From Thermoflexales bacterium (GTDB taxonomy: Bacteria > Chloroflexota > Anaerolineae > S140-20), in contig WFUY01000143.1 of the NCBI GenBank assembly GCA_015484715.1, positions 1 to 12,106 on the forward strand: a stretch of DNA of 12,106 nucleotides, given 5' to 3'. The first letter of the stretch is position 1. Each line of letters opens with the position of its first letter. Positions 1 through 8,987 of this stretch are shown one piece after another. The position numbers and the translations under genes are program-made. The notes beneath the pieces were generated by a model. It was not told the DNA's origin. It saw only the letters and a list, made by a program, of their open reading frames with translations, and ran no database searches.

Positions 1-1329
1 CTGCTGGGGCAGCGGGCGCAGGGGCTCATCGAAGTAGATGCGCACCACGGGGCGCAGGTAGTAGAAGGCGGAGATGACGCTGGTGAGGACGCCGACGATG
101 GCGAGCCAGTAGAGGCCGGCCCCGATGGCTGCTCCGAAGAGGACGTACTTGCCCACGAAGCCGCTGGTCGGCGGGATGCCGGTCAGGGAGAGCATGAAGA
201 GGGTGAAGGCGGCCGCCAGGCCGGGCTGTCGGCGGGCCAGGCCCGCGTACTGGTCGAAGCTGAGGTCCTCGCCCTCCTTGCGGGCCATCGCGGTGACGAC
301 GGCGAAGGCGCCCACGTTGGTGAAGGCGTAGCTGAGCAAGTAGAAGAGGGCGGCCGACAGCCCCTGCCCGTTGTGGGCCGCCAGGCCCATCAGGATGTAG
401 CCGGCGTGGGCGATGCTGGAGTAGGCGAGCATCCGTTTGATGTTCTGCTGGGCCACGGCGACGACGTTGCCCAGGATCATCGTCAGGGCGGCGATGAGGG
501 CCAGGGCCGGCGCCCATTGGCCGCTCAAGCCGGGCAGGGCGAAGAGGAAGATCCGCAGCAGGGCGGCGAAGCCCCCCGCCTTGGCCCCCACCGACATGAA
601 GCCCACGACGGGCGTCGGTGCGCCCTCGTAGACATCGGGGGTCCACATATGGAAGGGGACGGCGGCGACCTTGAAGCCGAAGCCGACGAGGAGCAGCGCG
701 ACGCCGGCCAGCAGCAAGGGGTGGGGGGAGCCCTGACCAAGGGCCACGGCGATCTCGGAGAGGCCGGTCGTGCCCGTCGCCCCGTAGGTGAGGGCGATCC
801 CGTAGACCAGGAAGGCCGAGGAGAAGGCACCCAGCAGGAAGTACTTCAGCGCCGACTCCTCGGAGGCCGGGTCGGGGCGGGCGAGGCCCGACAGGATGTA
901 GAGGGGGATGCTGAGCAGTTCCAGGGCGATGAGGACGACGATGAGGTCGGCGGCTGCGCCCATCAGCATCATCCCGCTGGTGGTGAAGAGGAGCAGGCTG
1001 TAGTACTCGCCCCGCTCGATCCCCCGGTCCTTCAAGTAGCGCAAGGAGACGGGCACGCTGAGGGCCAGGGCGACGATGAAGACCAGGTCCAGGAAGAGGG
1101 CGTAAGGGTCTAGGATGACCATGCCCTGGAAGCCGGTCAGGGGACGGTTCCAGAGGGCCAGGACGGCGACCAGAGCACCGGCCGGCCCCAGCAGGCTCAG
1201 CCAAGCCGTCGTCGTCTTGCGCTCCGGCGGGATGAGGAGGTCCACCAGGAGCAGGATCATCCCCCAGCCGGCCAAGATCAGCGGGGGCAGGATGGCGAGA
1301 AAATCGTCAGCGCGTATGGAGATCGGCAT
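1..1329 (-). CDS. nuoN: NADH-quinone oxidoreductase subunit N (partial, 3' end outside window)
   Basis: Antiporter-like membrane subunit of complex I; it helps move protons across the cytoplasmic membrane when NADH electrons reach quinone. 443 codons are visible and the frame is still open at the left edge, so the last few tens of residues are missing. About 12-13 hydrophobic segments are seen. Family residues are present: Glu137 in ALELLSIPLYILSG, Lys220 in FGFKVAAVPFHMWTPDVYEG, Lys250 in SVGAKAG, and Lys394 in GFVGKYVLF. The ATG at 1329 is chosen because a GGAG lies about 8 bases upstream and the family usually starts shortly before the first membrane segment. It lies 16 bases after the stop of the DUF5615 remnant, so it is separated from nuoM by the accessory island and may depend on read-through or on the promoter at 1757-1786. 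Identity is near certain. Confidence 0.97.
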   Translation of the reverse strand, partial: MPISIRADDFLAILPPLILAGWGMILLLVDLLIPPERKTTTAWLSLLGPAGALVAVLALWNRPLTGFQGMVILDPYALFLDLVFIVALALSVPVSLRYLKDRGIERGEYYSLLLFTTSGMMLMGAAADLIVVLIALELLSIPLYILSGLARPDPASEESALKYFLLGAFSSAFLVYGIALTYGATGTTGLSEIAVALGQGSPHPLLLAGVALLLVGFGFKVAAVPFHMWTPDVYEGAPTPVVGFMSVGAKAGGFAALLRIFLFALPGLSGQWAPALALIAALTMILGNVVAVAQQNIKRMLAYSSIAHAGYILMGLAAHNGQGLSAALFYLLSYAFTNVGAFAVVTAMARKEGEDLSFDQYAGLARRQPGLAAAFTLFMLSLTGIPPTSGFVGKYVLFGAAIGAGLYWLAIVGVLTSVISAFYYLRPVVRIYFDEPLRPLPQQ

Positions 1330-1345
1330 CGTCGTGCTCCAGTTG

Positions 1346-1480
1346 TCATCTGTCGGCTGCTTCAACGATGGTTTCCATCTTCTCCACAAACGTCTCTGCG
1401 ATGGTAACGGCATCATGGCCGACCTGACGAAGCAAGTCGGCCACCTCAATCGGCAGATTCTCGTCAATCTTGAAATCCAT
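1346..1480 (-). pseudogene. Truncated DUF5615 (PIN-like toxin) remnant
   Basis: 44-codon frame starting ATG, 8 bases after the DUF433 stop. The first about 27 residues (MDFKIDENLPIEVADLLRQV, then GHDAVTI) match the usual start of DUF5615 proteins, PIN-like predicted nuclease toxins of roughly 110-120 residues, including the first acidic motif DEN at residues 6-8. After that the family pattern is lost: the tail is a short Glu-rich stretch ending VEAADR and a TGA. The later conserved acidic residues, normally in a segment resembling LITLDLDF, are absent and I do not find them in another frame before nuoN. It therefore looks like a toxin gene that lost its 3' two thirds by deletion, with the antitoxin retained. 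A short functional protein cannot be excluded. Family call by recall of the N-terminal pattern. Confidence 0.75.
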
Positions 1481-1488
1481 CGCGTTTT

Positions 1489-1746
<258 letters not shown>

Positions 1747-1756
1747 TTACACCGCA

Positions 1757-1786
1757 ATTATACCGCGTTTCTCCCGCGCTGGCTAA
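1757..1786 (-). promoter_or_regulatory. Candidate sigma-70 type promoter for DUF433 and nuoN
   Basis: On the minus strand a perfect TATAAT (1757-1762) is preceded after 18 bases by a weak -35 element, TTAGCC (1781-1786). It is the only consensus -10 I noticed in the gaps between genes, in an AT-richer patch of a GC-rich window, and points at DUF433 (start 1716), the DUF5615 remnant and nuoN. A transcript start near 1750 is expected. Known: a strong -10 can work with a poor -35. Inferred: it may also serve nuoN. Confidence 0.6.
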
Positions 1787-1918
1787 CGATCGGCGCGCGA
1801 GCCGCCGCCCAACACAAGCCCAGCCCATTGGACTTGTACATCATCCCTAACCTTGACTCCAGATTTGCCGGATGAACATGCCTCGCATCGCGTAATCGGC
1901 GCGAGAGATCGCATCGTC
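1787..1918. other. Non-coding gap with weak hairpin and short repeats
   Basis: Between the protease-methyltransferase stop and the promoter I find no gene. It holds an imperfect hairpin at 1814-1837 (ACAAG pairs with CTTGT, then one mismatch, then CCA with TGG), with no T run, so not a convincing terminator. ATCGGCGCG occurs at 1789-1797 and 1895-1903, and TCGCATCG occurs twice near 1883-1916. Their meaning is unknown. Confidence 0.4.
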
Positions 1919-3328
1919 TCACACACGCCTGAAATTCACAGTGAAGTTCCTCCCCCCACCATATTGCTCAACAAATGCAAAGCCCTGCTGCTCGGCCAGA
2001 GAGCAGACAACCGAAAGCGGGAGGGCATCGGGATCCCCCGGCTGTTCGGTAACGGAAAGAAGCCCCAAGGGCCGGAGAGCCTGATGAAGAGCGCGAAGAC
2101 ACGCCGAAGGATCCGACACCTCACCTAAGACTGCGACGAGAAAGGCCACGTCAAAGCTCCTCCCCCTGAAGGGCAAGGTGGTGGCATCTCCCTGGATGAA
2201 GCCCACGTTGCACAATCCCGCAGTGGCGACTTTCTGACGCGCCTTTTCGAGCATCGCTCCCTGCACGTCGAACAGCACCAAGTGCCCCTGCGAGATGCGT
2301 CGTGCCACCTCGACGCTAAAGTACCCCGGCCCCGGCCCTACCTCGAGCACGTGCGAATCCTCTTCGAGGTGGAGCCGATCGGCCAGTCTCTCAGGAGAGA
2401 GGATAAGCCGACGCAAGGCCGAATCTAGGATGAACGAAAGCTGATACGGACAGACACCCTTACCGAAAAAGCGCTTTACAACGTTTCCCCACTCTCTGAA
2501 ACTTCCCTTTGGCCAGGCGAGGGTCTTGGGCCCCCAAATAACCACCACGATGACCGAGAGGGCGGTGACCAAGACGAGGCTGTATGCTCTGGCCTGCGCC
2601 GTCAAGGGCATCAGTTCGCCTGTGAAATTCGCCATGAAGTGGAAAAGAATGGCGGATAACGTGCTGCGGCCGGTGTTGTTGTAGATCCACGTGAACAGGA
2701 TCGAGGTGATCACCGGGCCGGAGAGAAACGACCAGAAATCGGGAGAGCCGAACTTCAACACGTCATGCTGGAAGGTGCCGTGCATGAAAAACAGGGGGAG
2801 ATGCCACAAGGACCACACTATCCCCAGGATGAGGCTTGATGCGAGTGCGCTGTATCTGGCTTGCAGCCCGTCTAGTCCATAGCCACGCCAGCCGAGCTCT
2901 TCAGGTAACGGGCCAAAGACCAGGATGAAAGCAGCAAAGGGGAGAATTCTCCACGGCTGAGACAGCAGGTCCCTGACCGTGTCGAACCCAGGCACCGGCG
3001 AACCTGCGAGCATATCGAGCAGAATGGCGAGTCCATTTACAGCAGGAAAGATGAGCCAGATGGCTAGGTGCCACCTCTTGCTGATCCGTTTAATGTCAAA
3101 GACCCGCTGCCAGTAATCGCGCCATTGTTCTCGATCATGAGCGCGAAAGATCAGGACAATTTCGGCGAGGGCCGGCCCGAAGAGCCCCAAAGCGCCAAAA
3201 AGCACCGCCGGAAAGGTCCAGACGTTCCAGCGAAGCAGGATAACCCACACCCAGAAAAACCAGGAGATACCCAGCGCGAGGATGAAAAACCGCCACGGAT
3301 TCGCCGTCTTCGACGTTTCTAGGTTCAT
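1919..3328 (-). CDS. CPBP-family intramembrane protease fused to a class I SAM methyltransferase
   Basis: 469 residues in one uninterrupted frame. Residues 1-270 are a multi-pass membrane domain of the CPBP (CAAX protease/bacteriocin-processing, ABI) family with all three motifs: EELGWRG (Glu143, Glu144, Arg148), His176 in WHLPLF, and HFMAN (His230, Asn234). Residues about 285-469 form a soluble methyltransferase domain: VLEVGPGPGYFSVE (327-340, SAM-binding motif I), Asp354 in LVLFDVQ, GDATTLPF (380-387) and FDVAFLVAVLGEV (392-404). Each half has about the length of a stand-alone family member. No ATG or ribosome site marks a separate methyltransferase start at the junction (residues 270-290). 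Start ATG at 3328 has AAGG about 10 bases upstream; DUF2283 ends 21 bases before it. Substrates are unknown; CPBP members process prenylated proteins, peptides or regulators. Base composition looks less GC-rich than the nuo genes, suggesting transfer. Confidence 0.9.
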   Translation of the reverse strand: MNLETSKTANPWRFFILALGISWFFWVWVILLRWNVWTFPAVLFGALGLFGPALAEIVLIFRAHDREQWRDYWQRVFDIKRISKRWHLAIWLIFPAVNGLAILLDMLAGSPVPGFDTVRDLLSQPWRILPFAAFILVFGPLPEELGWRGYGLDGLQARYSALASSLILGIVWSLWHLPLFFMHGTFQHDVLKFGSPDFWSFLSGPVITSILFTWIYNNTGRSTLSAILFHFMANFTGELMPLTAQARAYSLVLVTALSVIVVVIWGPKTLAWPKGSFREWGNVVKRFFGKGVCPYQLSFILDSALRRLILSPERLADRLHLEEDSHVLEVGPGPGYFSVEVARRISQGHLVLFDVQGAMLEKARQKVATAGLCNVGFIQGDATTLPFRGRSFDVAFLVAVLGEVSDPSACLRALHQALRPLGLLSVTEQPGDPDALPLSVVCSLAEQQGFAFVEQYGGGRNFTVNFRRV

Positions 3329-3349
3329 CTCGTGGGGCCTTTTCCAGAC

Positions 3350-3586
3350 TTACCCTGCATCGGCGCGGGCACTCGCCAACGAGATGGAGGTGAAGGGCAG
3401 CGAGATGGCCTCCAGGCGAGCTAGATCCACGACCTGACTGGCGCGGTCAATGTCAATGCCAACCAGACGGCCCTCGGCGTCGAAATCCAACACCACCCCC
3501 GGAGCGATCTCCTGGGAATCCACACTCGGCCTATCGGCCAAGTCAATGTAAAGGGAGTCGGTTTCTGGATAGTAGTGGAACTTCAT
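3350..3586 (-). CDS. DUF2283 family protein (putative antitoxin)
   Basis: 78-residue protein with the full DUF2283 pattern: MKFHYYPETDSLYIDLADRP at the start, then EIAPGVVLDFDAEGRLVGIDIDRAS, ending in a helix around SQVVDLARLEAI. The family has no established biochemical function; members often sit beside small RelE/DUF4258-like proteins, which suggests an antitoxin role (inference). The ATG at 3586 is chosen over the much longer upstream extension because it opens the family domain exactly, has AAAGGGG about 7 bases upstream, and overlaps the stop of the preceding small gene in an ATGA. That overlap implies translational coupling. The next gene follows after 21 bases. Confidence 0.9.
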   Translation of the reverse strand: MKFHYYPETDSLYIDLADRPSVDSQEIAPGVVLDFDAEGRLVGIDIDRASQVVDLARLEAISLPFTSISLASARADAG

Positions 3587-3822
3587 CTCGGTACCCCTTT
3601 GAAATTCCGATCGGGGAAAGCATTGTGAACCGTTTCGCCATCTTCCAGGGTGACGACTCGCAGATACTTCCCCAACTCGGGGACAAAGATCCAGTGACGA
3701 ATGCGTCCATCGGGCTGGATCTCGCGGTATGCCGGCTCCCGCAACGCCCGCTCGCACCATTCGCGGCGCAGGTAGGGACGCTTACGCAACACCTGTTCTT
3801 CAAAGTAACGGGTGGTCTTCAC
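3583..3822 (-). CDS. Small basic protein, possibly DUF4258/RelE-like toxin
   Basis: 79 residues starting GTG at 3822, 44 bases after the nuoM stop. The protein is rich in Arg and Glu: a helical start (TTRYFEEQVLRKRPYLRREW), then a probable beta sheet (GRIRHWIFVPELGKYLRVVTL) and a C-terminal HNAFPDRNF. This order, helix then strands with late aromatic and basic residues, resembles small RelE/BrnT/DUF4258 RNase toxins, and I recall similar proteins annotated next to DUF2283. I cannot prove the family from sequence alone. Its TGA overlaps the DUF2283 ATG by four bases (ATGA), typical for a co-translated pair. A GAGGCGAG about 8 bases before the GTG supports that start; no in-frame ATG is available for the conserved part. 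It could instead be an uncharacterised non-toxic protein. Confidence 0.8.
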   Translation of the reverse strand: MKTTRYFEEQVLRKRPYLRREWCERALREPAYREIQPDGRIRHWIFVPELGKYLRVVTLEDGETVHNAFPDRNFKGVPR

Positions 3823-3866
3823 AGCAATCTCGCCTCTGCCCAGCGATGGAGCAGTCTCACTCCGGG

Positions 3867-5372
<1,506 letters not shown>

Positions 5373-5394
5373 CCTCTCGCTCCTTGGGATGCGG

Positions 5395-7380
5395 CTATGC
5401 GGACAGCAAGAACCAGGCGACGATGGCGACGACGCCGACCATCACCGCCAGGGCGTATTGGCGGACGTAACCGGTCTGCAGGCGGCGCAGTTGTCCGGCC
5501 GTCCGCCGGACCAGCCGGGCGACGCCGTTGACCGTTCCATCTATGACGCCGGCCTCCACAGGTCGGGCCAGGAAGGCGGCCAAAGCGTAGAAGCCCTGGA
5601 CGAAGACCCGGTGGTAGCTCCGGTCCACGTACCAGGCGTTGTAGGCACCGACGAAGAGGCCCCGGGCCGTTTGGAGAAGCGGGTCGGGATCGGTGGTCGC
5701 CCGGAGACGATCCCGGTAGATCCGGTAGGCCAGGCCCAGGGCGATGAGGGCCAGCACCGTCGAGGTGAGGGCGACGGTGGGGTTGAAGGGCGCGGCGTGG
5801 TGCCGGATGAAGTCGGCGAAGGGGTGCGGTCCGGGAAAGTTGATCAGCCCGGCCACCACGGAGCCCAGGGCCAGGAGGATCAGGGGGATCGTCATCACCG
5901 GGCCGCTCTCCTCGGCGTGGGCGGCCGCCTCGGTGCGGGGCCGTCCGAAGAAGATGAGCCAGAGCTGCCGGCCCATGTAGAAGGCGGTGAAGAAGGCGGC
6001 CACCGTCAGGACCAGCCAGATGGCCGGGTTGCGCTCCAAGGCGTCGGCCAGGATCTCGTCCTTGGAGAAGAATCCGGCCAGGGGGGGCAGGCCGGCCAGG
6101 GCCAAGGCCCCGATGGTGTAGGTCCAGAAGGTGAGGGGCTGGCGCTCCCGCAGACCGCCCATATTGCGCATGTCCTGGGGATCGTGGGGGTCGGGCGGTG
6201 GCAGGGGAGAGGCCGACGCGGGGAACGCCTCAGCCCCTTGGGAGGCCGCCGAAGCGTGCATCCCGTGCTGAAGGCCGTGGATGACGGAGCCGGCGGCCAG
6301 GAAGAGCAGCGCCTTGAAGAAGGCGTGGGTGACCAGGTGAAACATGCCGGCGGTGTAGCCGCCCAGCCCCACGGCGGCCATCATAAAGCCCAGCTGGCTG
6401 ATGGTCGAGTAGGCGAGGACCCGCTTGATGTCGAACTGGCCCACGGCGATGGTGGCGGCCAGGAGGGCGGTGAGGGCACCCACCCAGGCGACGAGGCCGC
6501 TGCTGAGGGGGGCCATCTCGTAGAGGACGGCGCTGCGGGTGACCATGTAGACGCCGGCCGTCACCATCGTCGCGGCGTGGATGAGGGCGGAGACGGGGGT
6601 CGGGCCGGCCATCGCGTCGGGCAACCAGACGTAGAGGGGGATCTGGGCCGACTTGCCGACGGCCCCGACGAAGAGGAGCAGCGTGATGATGGTCACCACA
6701 TCCCGCATCGGCAGGGTGAGGCCGGCCAGGACGACGGTCGCGCTCTGCTCGGCCATCTCGAAGATGGGGCCGAACTCCAGGGTGCCGAAGGTGACGAAGA
6801 GCAGGAAGAGGCCCAGGAGGAAGCCGAAATCCCCGATGCGGTTGACGACGAAGGCCTTGCGGGCGGCGGCGGCCTTGGAGAGGTCCTCAAACCAGAAGCC
6901 GATGAGCAGGTAGGAGCAGAGCCCCACCAGCTCCCAGCCGATGAAGAGGACCAGGTAGTTGTTCCCCATCACCAGCACGAGCATAGAGGCCAGGAAGAGG
7001 TTCATGTAGACGAAGAAGCGCTGGAAGCGGGGATCGCCGTGCATGTAGCCGACGGCGTAGATGTGGATGATGGTGCCGACGCCGGTGACGACGAGCATCA
7101 TCGTCACCGAGAGGGGGTCGAGGCGCAGGGCGAAGGGGACCTGGAGCGCTCCGGCCGAGATCCAAGGGTAGAGGGTGCGCTCGACCAGGCGGGCCTCCGG
7201 TGGCCGCCCCAGCAGGGCGGCGAAGACAAGCAGGGAAACGACGAGGGCCGCGCCGGAGGCGAGACAGGCCACCCAGGCTACCCCCCGCTCTCGCCAGCGG
7301 TCCCCCAGGAAGGCGTTGAGCAGCAAGCCGATGATGGGGAAGAGAATGGCCAGGAATGCGTAATCGAGGACAGCATCCAT
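5395..7380 (-). CDS. nuoL: NADH-quinone oxidoreductase subunit L
   Basis: 661-residue distal antiporter-like subunit of complex I, with the C-terminal extension (residues about 540-661) that forms the lateral helix along the membrane arm and the final anchor helix. Key residues: Glu150 in FIGWELVGLCSYLLIGFW, Asp184 in RIGDFGF, Lys243 in VGKSAQIPLYVWLPDAMAGP, and Lys356 in THAFFKALLFL. An Ala/Pro-rich insert of about 27 residues (374-400, including SPLPPPDPHD) sits in the loop after GSVIHGLQHG, before DMRNMGGL; such loops vary between species. The ATG at 7380 has GGGAG about 9 bases upstream. It is preceded by an unusually long spacer of 153 bases after nuoK and followed by nuoM after 22 bases. 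Confidence 0.98.
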   Translation of the reverse strand: MDAVLDYAFLAILFPIIGLLLNAFLGDRWRERGVAWVACLASGAALVVSLLVFAALLGRPPEARLVERTLYPWISAGALQVPFALRLDPLSVTMMLVVTGVGTIIHIYAVGYMHGDPRFQRFFVYMNLFLASMLVLVMGNNYLVLFIGWELVGLCSYLLIGFWFEDLSKAAAARKAFVVNRIGDFGFLLGLFLLFVTFGTLEFGPIFEMAEQSATVVLAGLTLPMRDVVTIITLLLFVGAVGKSAQIPLYVWLPDAMAGPTPVSALIHAATMVTAGVYMVTRSAVLYEMAPLSSGLVAWVGALTALLAATIAVGQFDIKRVLAYSTISQLGFMMAAVGLGGYTAGMFHLVTHAFFKALLFLAAGSVIHGLQHGMHASAASQGAEAFPASASPLPPPDPHDPQDMRNMGGLRERQPLTFWTYTIGALALAGLPPLAGFFSKDEILADALERNPAIWLVLTVAAFFTAFYMGRQLWLIFFGRPRTEAAAHAEESGPVMTIPLILLALGSVVAGLINFPGPHPFADFIRHHAAPFNPTVALTSTVLALIALGLAYRIYRDRLRATTDPDPLLQTARGLFVGAYNAWYVDRSYHRVFVQGFYALAAFLARPVEAGVIDGTVNGVARLVRRTAGQLRRLQTGYVRQYALAVMVGVVAIVAWFLLSA

Positions 7381-7533
7381 AAGATTGCGCTCCCGATGGG
7401 CAGATTGCCGGATCAGACGTCAACCAAGGTCGAGATGCCCACGACTTCCACGACGTGGATGCCCGACCGGGGGAGGCGGCGCGGACCGCGCCACGCCCAG
7501 AGCAGGCGGTCGGTGGACGAGGTGGACACGGAC
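7381..7533 (-). other. Long nuoK-nuoL spacer with GC palindrome and an unproven small frame
   Basis: The other nuo-to-nuo gaps here are about 14-35 bases; this one is 153. It contains a perfect inverted repeat GGCGCGGACCGCGCC (7478-7492) that could form a 5-bp stem with a 5-base loop, without a T run, so a pause or mRNA stability element is more likely than a terminator. A 38-codon frame (GTG at 7529, TGA at 7413-7415) ends in RSGIHVVEVVGISTLVDV but has no clear ribosome site and no family I recognise. I do not call it a gene. Confidence 0.35.
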
Positions 7534-7839
7534 TCAGCCGGACAGGGTGCTGACTTGGTCCACGTCAATGCTGTGCTTGGTGCGGAAGATGACGACGATG
7601 AGGGCCAGGCCGATGGCGACCTCGGCAGCCGCGACGGTCAGGACGAAAAAGACGAGCACCTGCCCTTCGAGCCGGTTGAAGTAGCGGGCGAAGGCGATGA
7701 AGGCCAGGTTGGCCGCGTTCAGCATCAGCTCCACCGACATGAAGATCAAGATGGCATTGCGGCGCACGAGGAAGCCAACAGCTCCCAGGGTGAAGAGAAT
7801 CGCGCTTAGGATGATGTAGTAGGGTATAGGAACCATCAT
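7534..7839 (-). CDS. nuoK: NADH-quinone oxidoreductase subunit K
   Basis: Small three-helix membrane subunit of complex I that carries part of the proton path next to NuoJ and NuoN. The two functional glutamates are in [13 protein letters not shown] (Glu37) and [12 protein letters not shown] (Glu73), and the end [11 protein letters not shown] matches the family tail. I start at the ATG at 7839 (101 residues); the next codon is also ATG (7836), which would give exactly the 100 residues of the E. coli protein. A TTG at 7857 overlapping the nuoJ stop would add six residues not seen in the family. The ribosome site is weak (GGTAAG), and the nuoJ stop lies only 14 bases upstream, so translation is probably coupled to nuoJ. 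Confidence 0.95.
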   Translation of the reverse strand: MMVPIPYYIILSAILFTLGAVGFLVRRNAILIFMSVELMLNAANLAFIAFARYFNRLEGQVLVFFVLTVAAAEVAIGLALIVVIFRTKHSIDVDQVSTLSG

Positions 7840-7853
7840 CTTACCACTGGTGA

Positions 7854-8351
7854 TCAATCTTTGGTCAGGACCAAGACACCGATCATCGCGACCAGGAGGA
7901 GCACGGAGGTCAGCTCGAAAGGAAACAGGTAGCGGCTGAAGAGGAGCTGACCGACCGCCTGAGGGGTACCCTCTTGGGTCAGGGCCGGCATCGCCGCCAG
8001 CGCCCGGGCCGAAGGGCTGAGGAGCAGGTAGACGATCTCGACGAGGAGCGCTCCTGCCAGCAGAAGGGCCAGAGGCCGCTGGAAGGCAAACCGCTCCTCT
8101 CCGCCCAGCCGTTCGGCCCCCAACAGCATGATCACGAAGAGGAAGAGGACCATGATGGCGCCGGCGTAGACGGTGATCTGTACCATCGCGATGAAGGGCG
8201 CGGCCAGCGTCAGGAAGAAGAGGGCAATGGTGACGAAGTTGACCACCAGCCAGAGGGCCGCGTGGACGGCGTTGCGGCTGGTCAGCATCGCCACAGCACT
8301 GCCGACGGCGATGAGCGCGTGGAGGAAGAAGAGCACCGTTGGAAGGTCCAT
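7854..8351 (-). CDS. nuoJ: NADH-quinone oxidoreductase subunit J
   Basis: 165-residue membrane subunit with five predicted helices, of the usual family length. The diagnostic third helix is clear: [25 protein letters not shown] at residues about 53-77, containing the [12 protein letters not shown] motif that forms the pi-bulge switch helix of complex I. The ATG at 8351 has GGGGAA about 7 bases upstream. It follows the nuoI stop by 34 bases and is followed by nuoK after 14 bases. NuoJ contacts NuoA, NuoK and NuoH in the membrane arm and is needed to link quinone chemistry to proton movement. Nothing abnormal seen. Confidence 0.97.
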   Translation of the reverse strand: MDLPTVLFFLHALIAVGSAVAMLTSRNAVHAALWLVVNFVTIALFFLTLAAPFIAMVQITVYAGAIMVLFLFVIMLLGAERLGGEERFAFQRPLALLLAGALLVEIVYLLLSPSARALAAMPALTQEGTPQAVGQLLFSRYLFPFELTSVLLLVAMIGVLVLTKD

Positions 8352-8385
8352 AGCAGGTTCCCCGGAATCGCGGACTGGTGGGTCC

Positions 8386-8955
8386 TTATCCTTTCATCGG
8401 ATCGCCAAAGCGGGTGATCAGCCCCTCCGGCAGGATGGCCCGGTGGGCGAACCGGCCCTCGGGATCGGCCTGCGGGGTGGCGAGTTCTGGGCTGGGGGGC
8501 GGGTCCAGCAGCATCGCCTTGGTGTAGATGTTCTCGCCTCGCTCGTAGAAGGCCAGTTCGTAGTCATGGCCCAGGACGATGGCGTTGGTCGGGCAGGCAT
8601 CCTCGCAGTAGCCGCAGAAGATGCAGCGGAGCATGTTGATCTCATAGACGCGGGCGTACCGCTCCCCCGGCGAGTAGCGTGCCTCGTTGGTGTTCTCCCC
8701 CGCCTCGACGAAGATGGCATCGGCCGGGCAGGCCGCCGCGCAGAGGGCGCAGCCGATGCAACGCTCCAGGCCATTCTCGTAACGTCGGAGGTGGTGGCGT
8801 CCTCGGAAACGGGCCTTCGGTGGACGTTTCACCTCCGGGTACTGCACCGTCACCGGCCGGCGGAAGAGGTGGCGCAGGGTCACGGACAGCCCCTCGGCAA
8901 TCCGCGCCGGCCAGGTCACCATCTCTTTCAGCGTATAGCCGCGATCATCGCGCAC
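8386..8955 (-). CDS. nuoI: NADH-quinone oxidoreductase subunit I (2x[4Fe-4S] ferredoxin-like)
   Basis: 189-residue peripheral-arm subunit that carries clusters N6a and N6b and passes electrons toward N2 and quinone. Two full 4Fe-4S motifs are visible: [15 protein letters not shown] (Cys66, 69, 72, 76) and [15 protein letters not shown] (Cys111, 114, 117, 121). The N-terminal amphipathic part (residues about 10-35) would lie on the membrane. The start is GTG at 8955: a perfect AGGAGG is 6 bases upstream and no ATG fits the family start. A somewhat long Pro-rich tail ([10 protein letters not shown] and after) follows the ferredoxin fold. The expected upstream neighbour nuoH is displaced by the HEPN/MNT insertion, so translation cannot be coupled to it; the strong ribosome site fits that. 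Confidence 0.97.
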   Translation of the reverse strand: MRDDRGYTLKEMVTWPARIAEGLSVTLRHLFRRPVTVQYPEVKRPPKARFRGRHHLRRYENGLERCIGCALCAAACPADAIFVEAGENTNEARYSPGERYARVYEINMLRCIFCGYCEDACPTNAIVLGHDYELAFYERGENIYTKAMLLDPPPSPELATPQADPEGRFAHRAILPEGLITRFGDPMKG

Positions 8956-8987
8956 GGTCTACCTCCTGATCCTATGAAATCAACGCA

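Noticed and set aside
26..1204. Minus-strand 392-codon frame overlapping nuoN
   Set aside because: Pro/Arg-rich out-of-frame shadow of nuoN; the true NuoN frame runs 1329 to the window edge with all family motifs.
1781..1837. attC-like (integron) appearance of GGCTAAC and GCCCAAC with a hairpin next to the DUF433 module
   Set aside because: Both core-like heptamers are in the same orientation, GGCTAAC does not fit the core rule, and no GTTRRRY partner is found before 1918.
1814..1837. Hairpin as a rho-independent terminator after the protease-methyltransferase gene
   Set aside because: Stem has a mismatch and is followed by no T run on either strand.
3587..3760. N-terminal extension of DUF2283 to 3760
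   Set aside because: It only overlaps the upstream small gene in another frame, is Arg/Pro-rich, and the ATG at 3586 has its own ribosome site and opens the domain.
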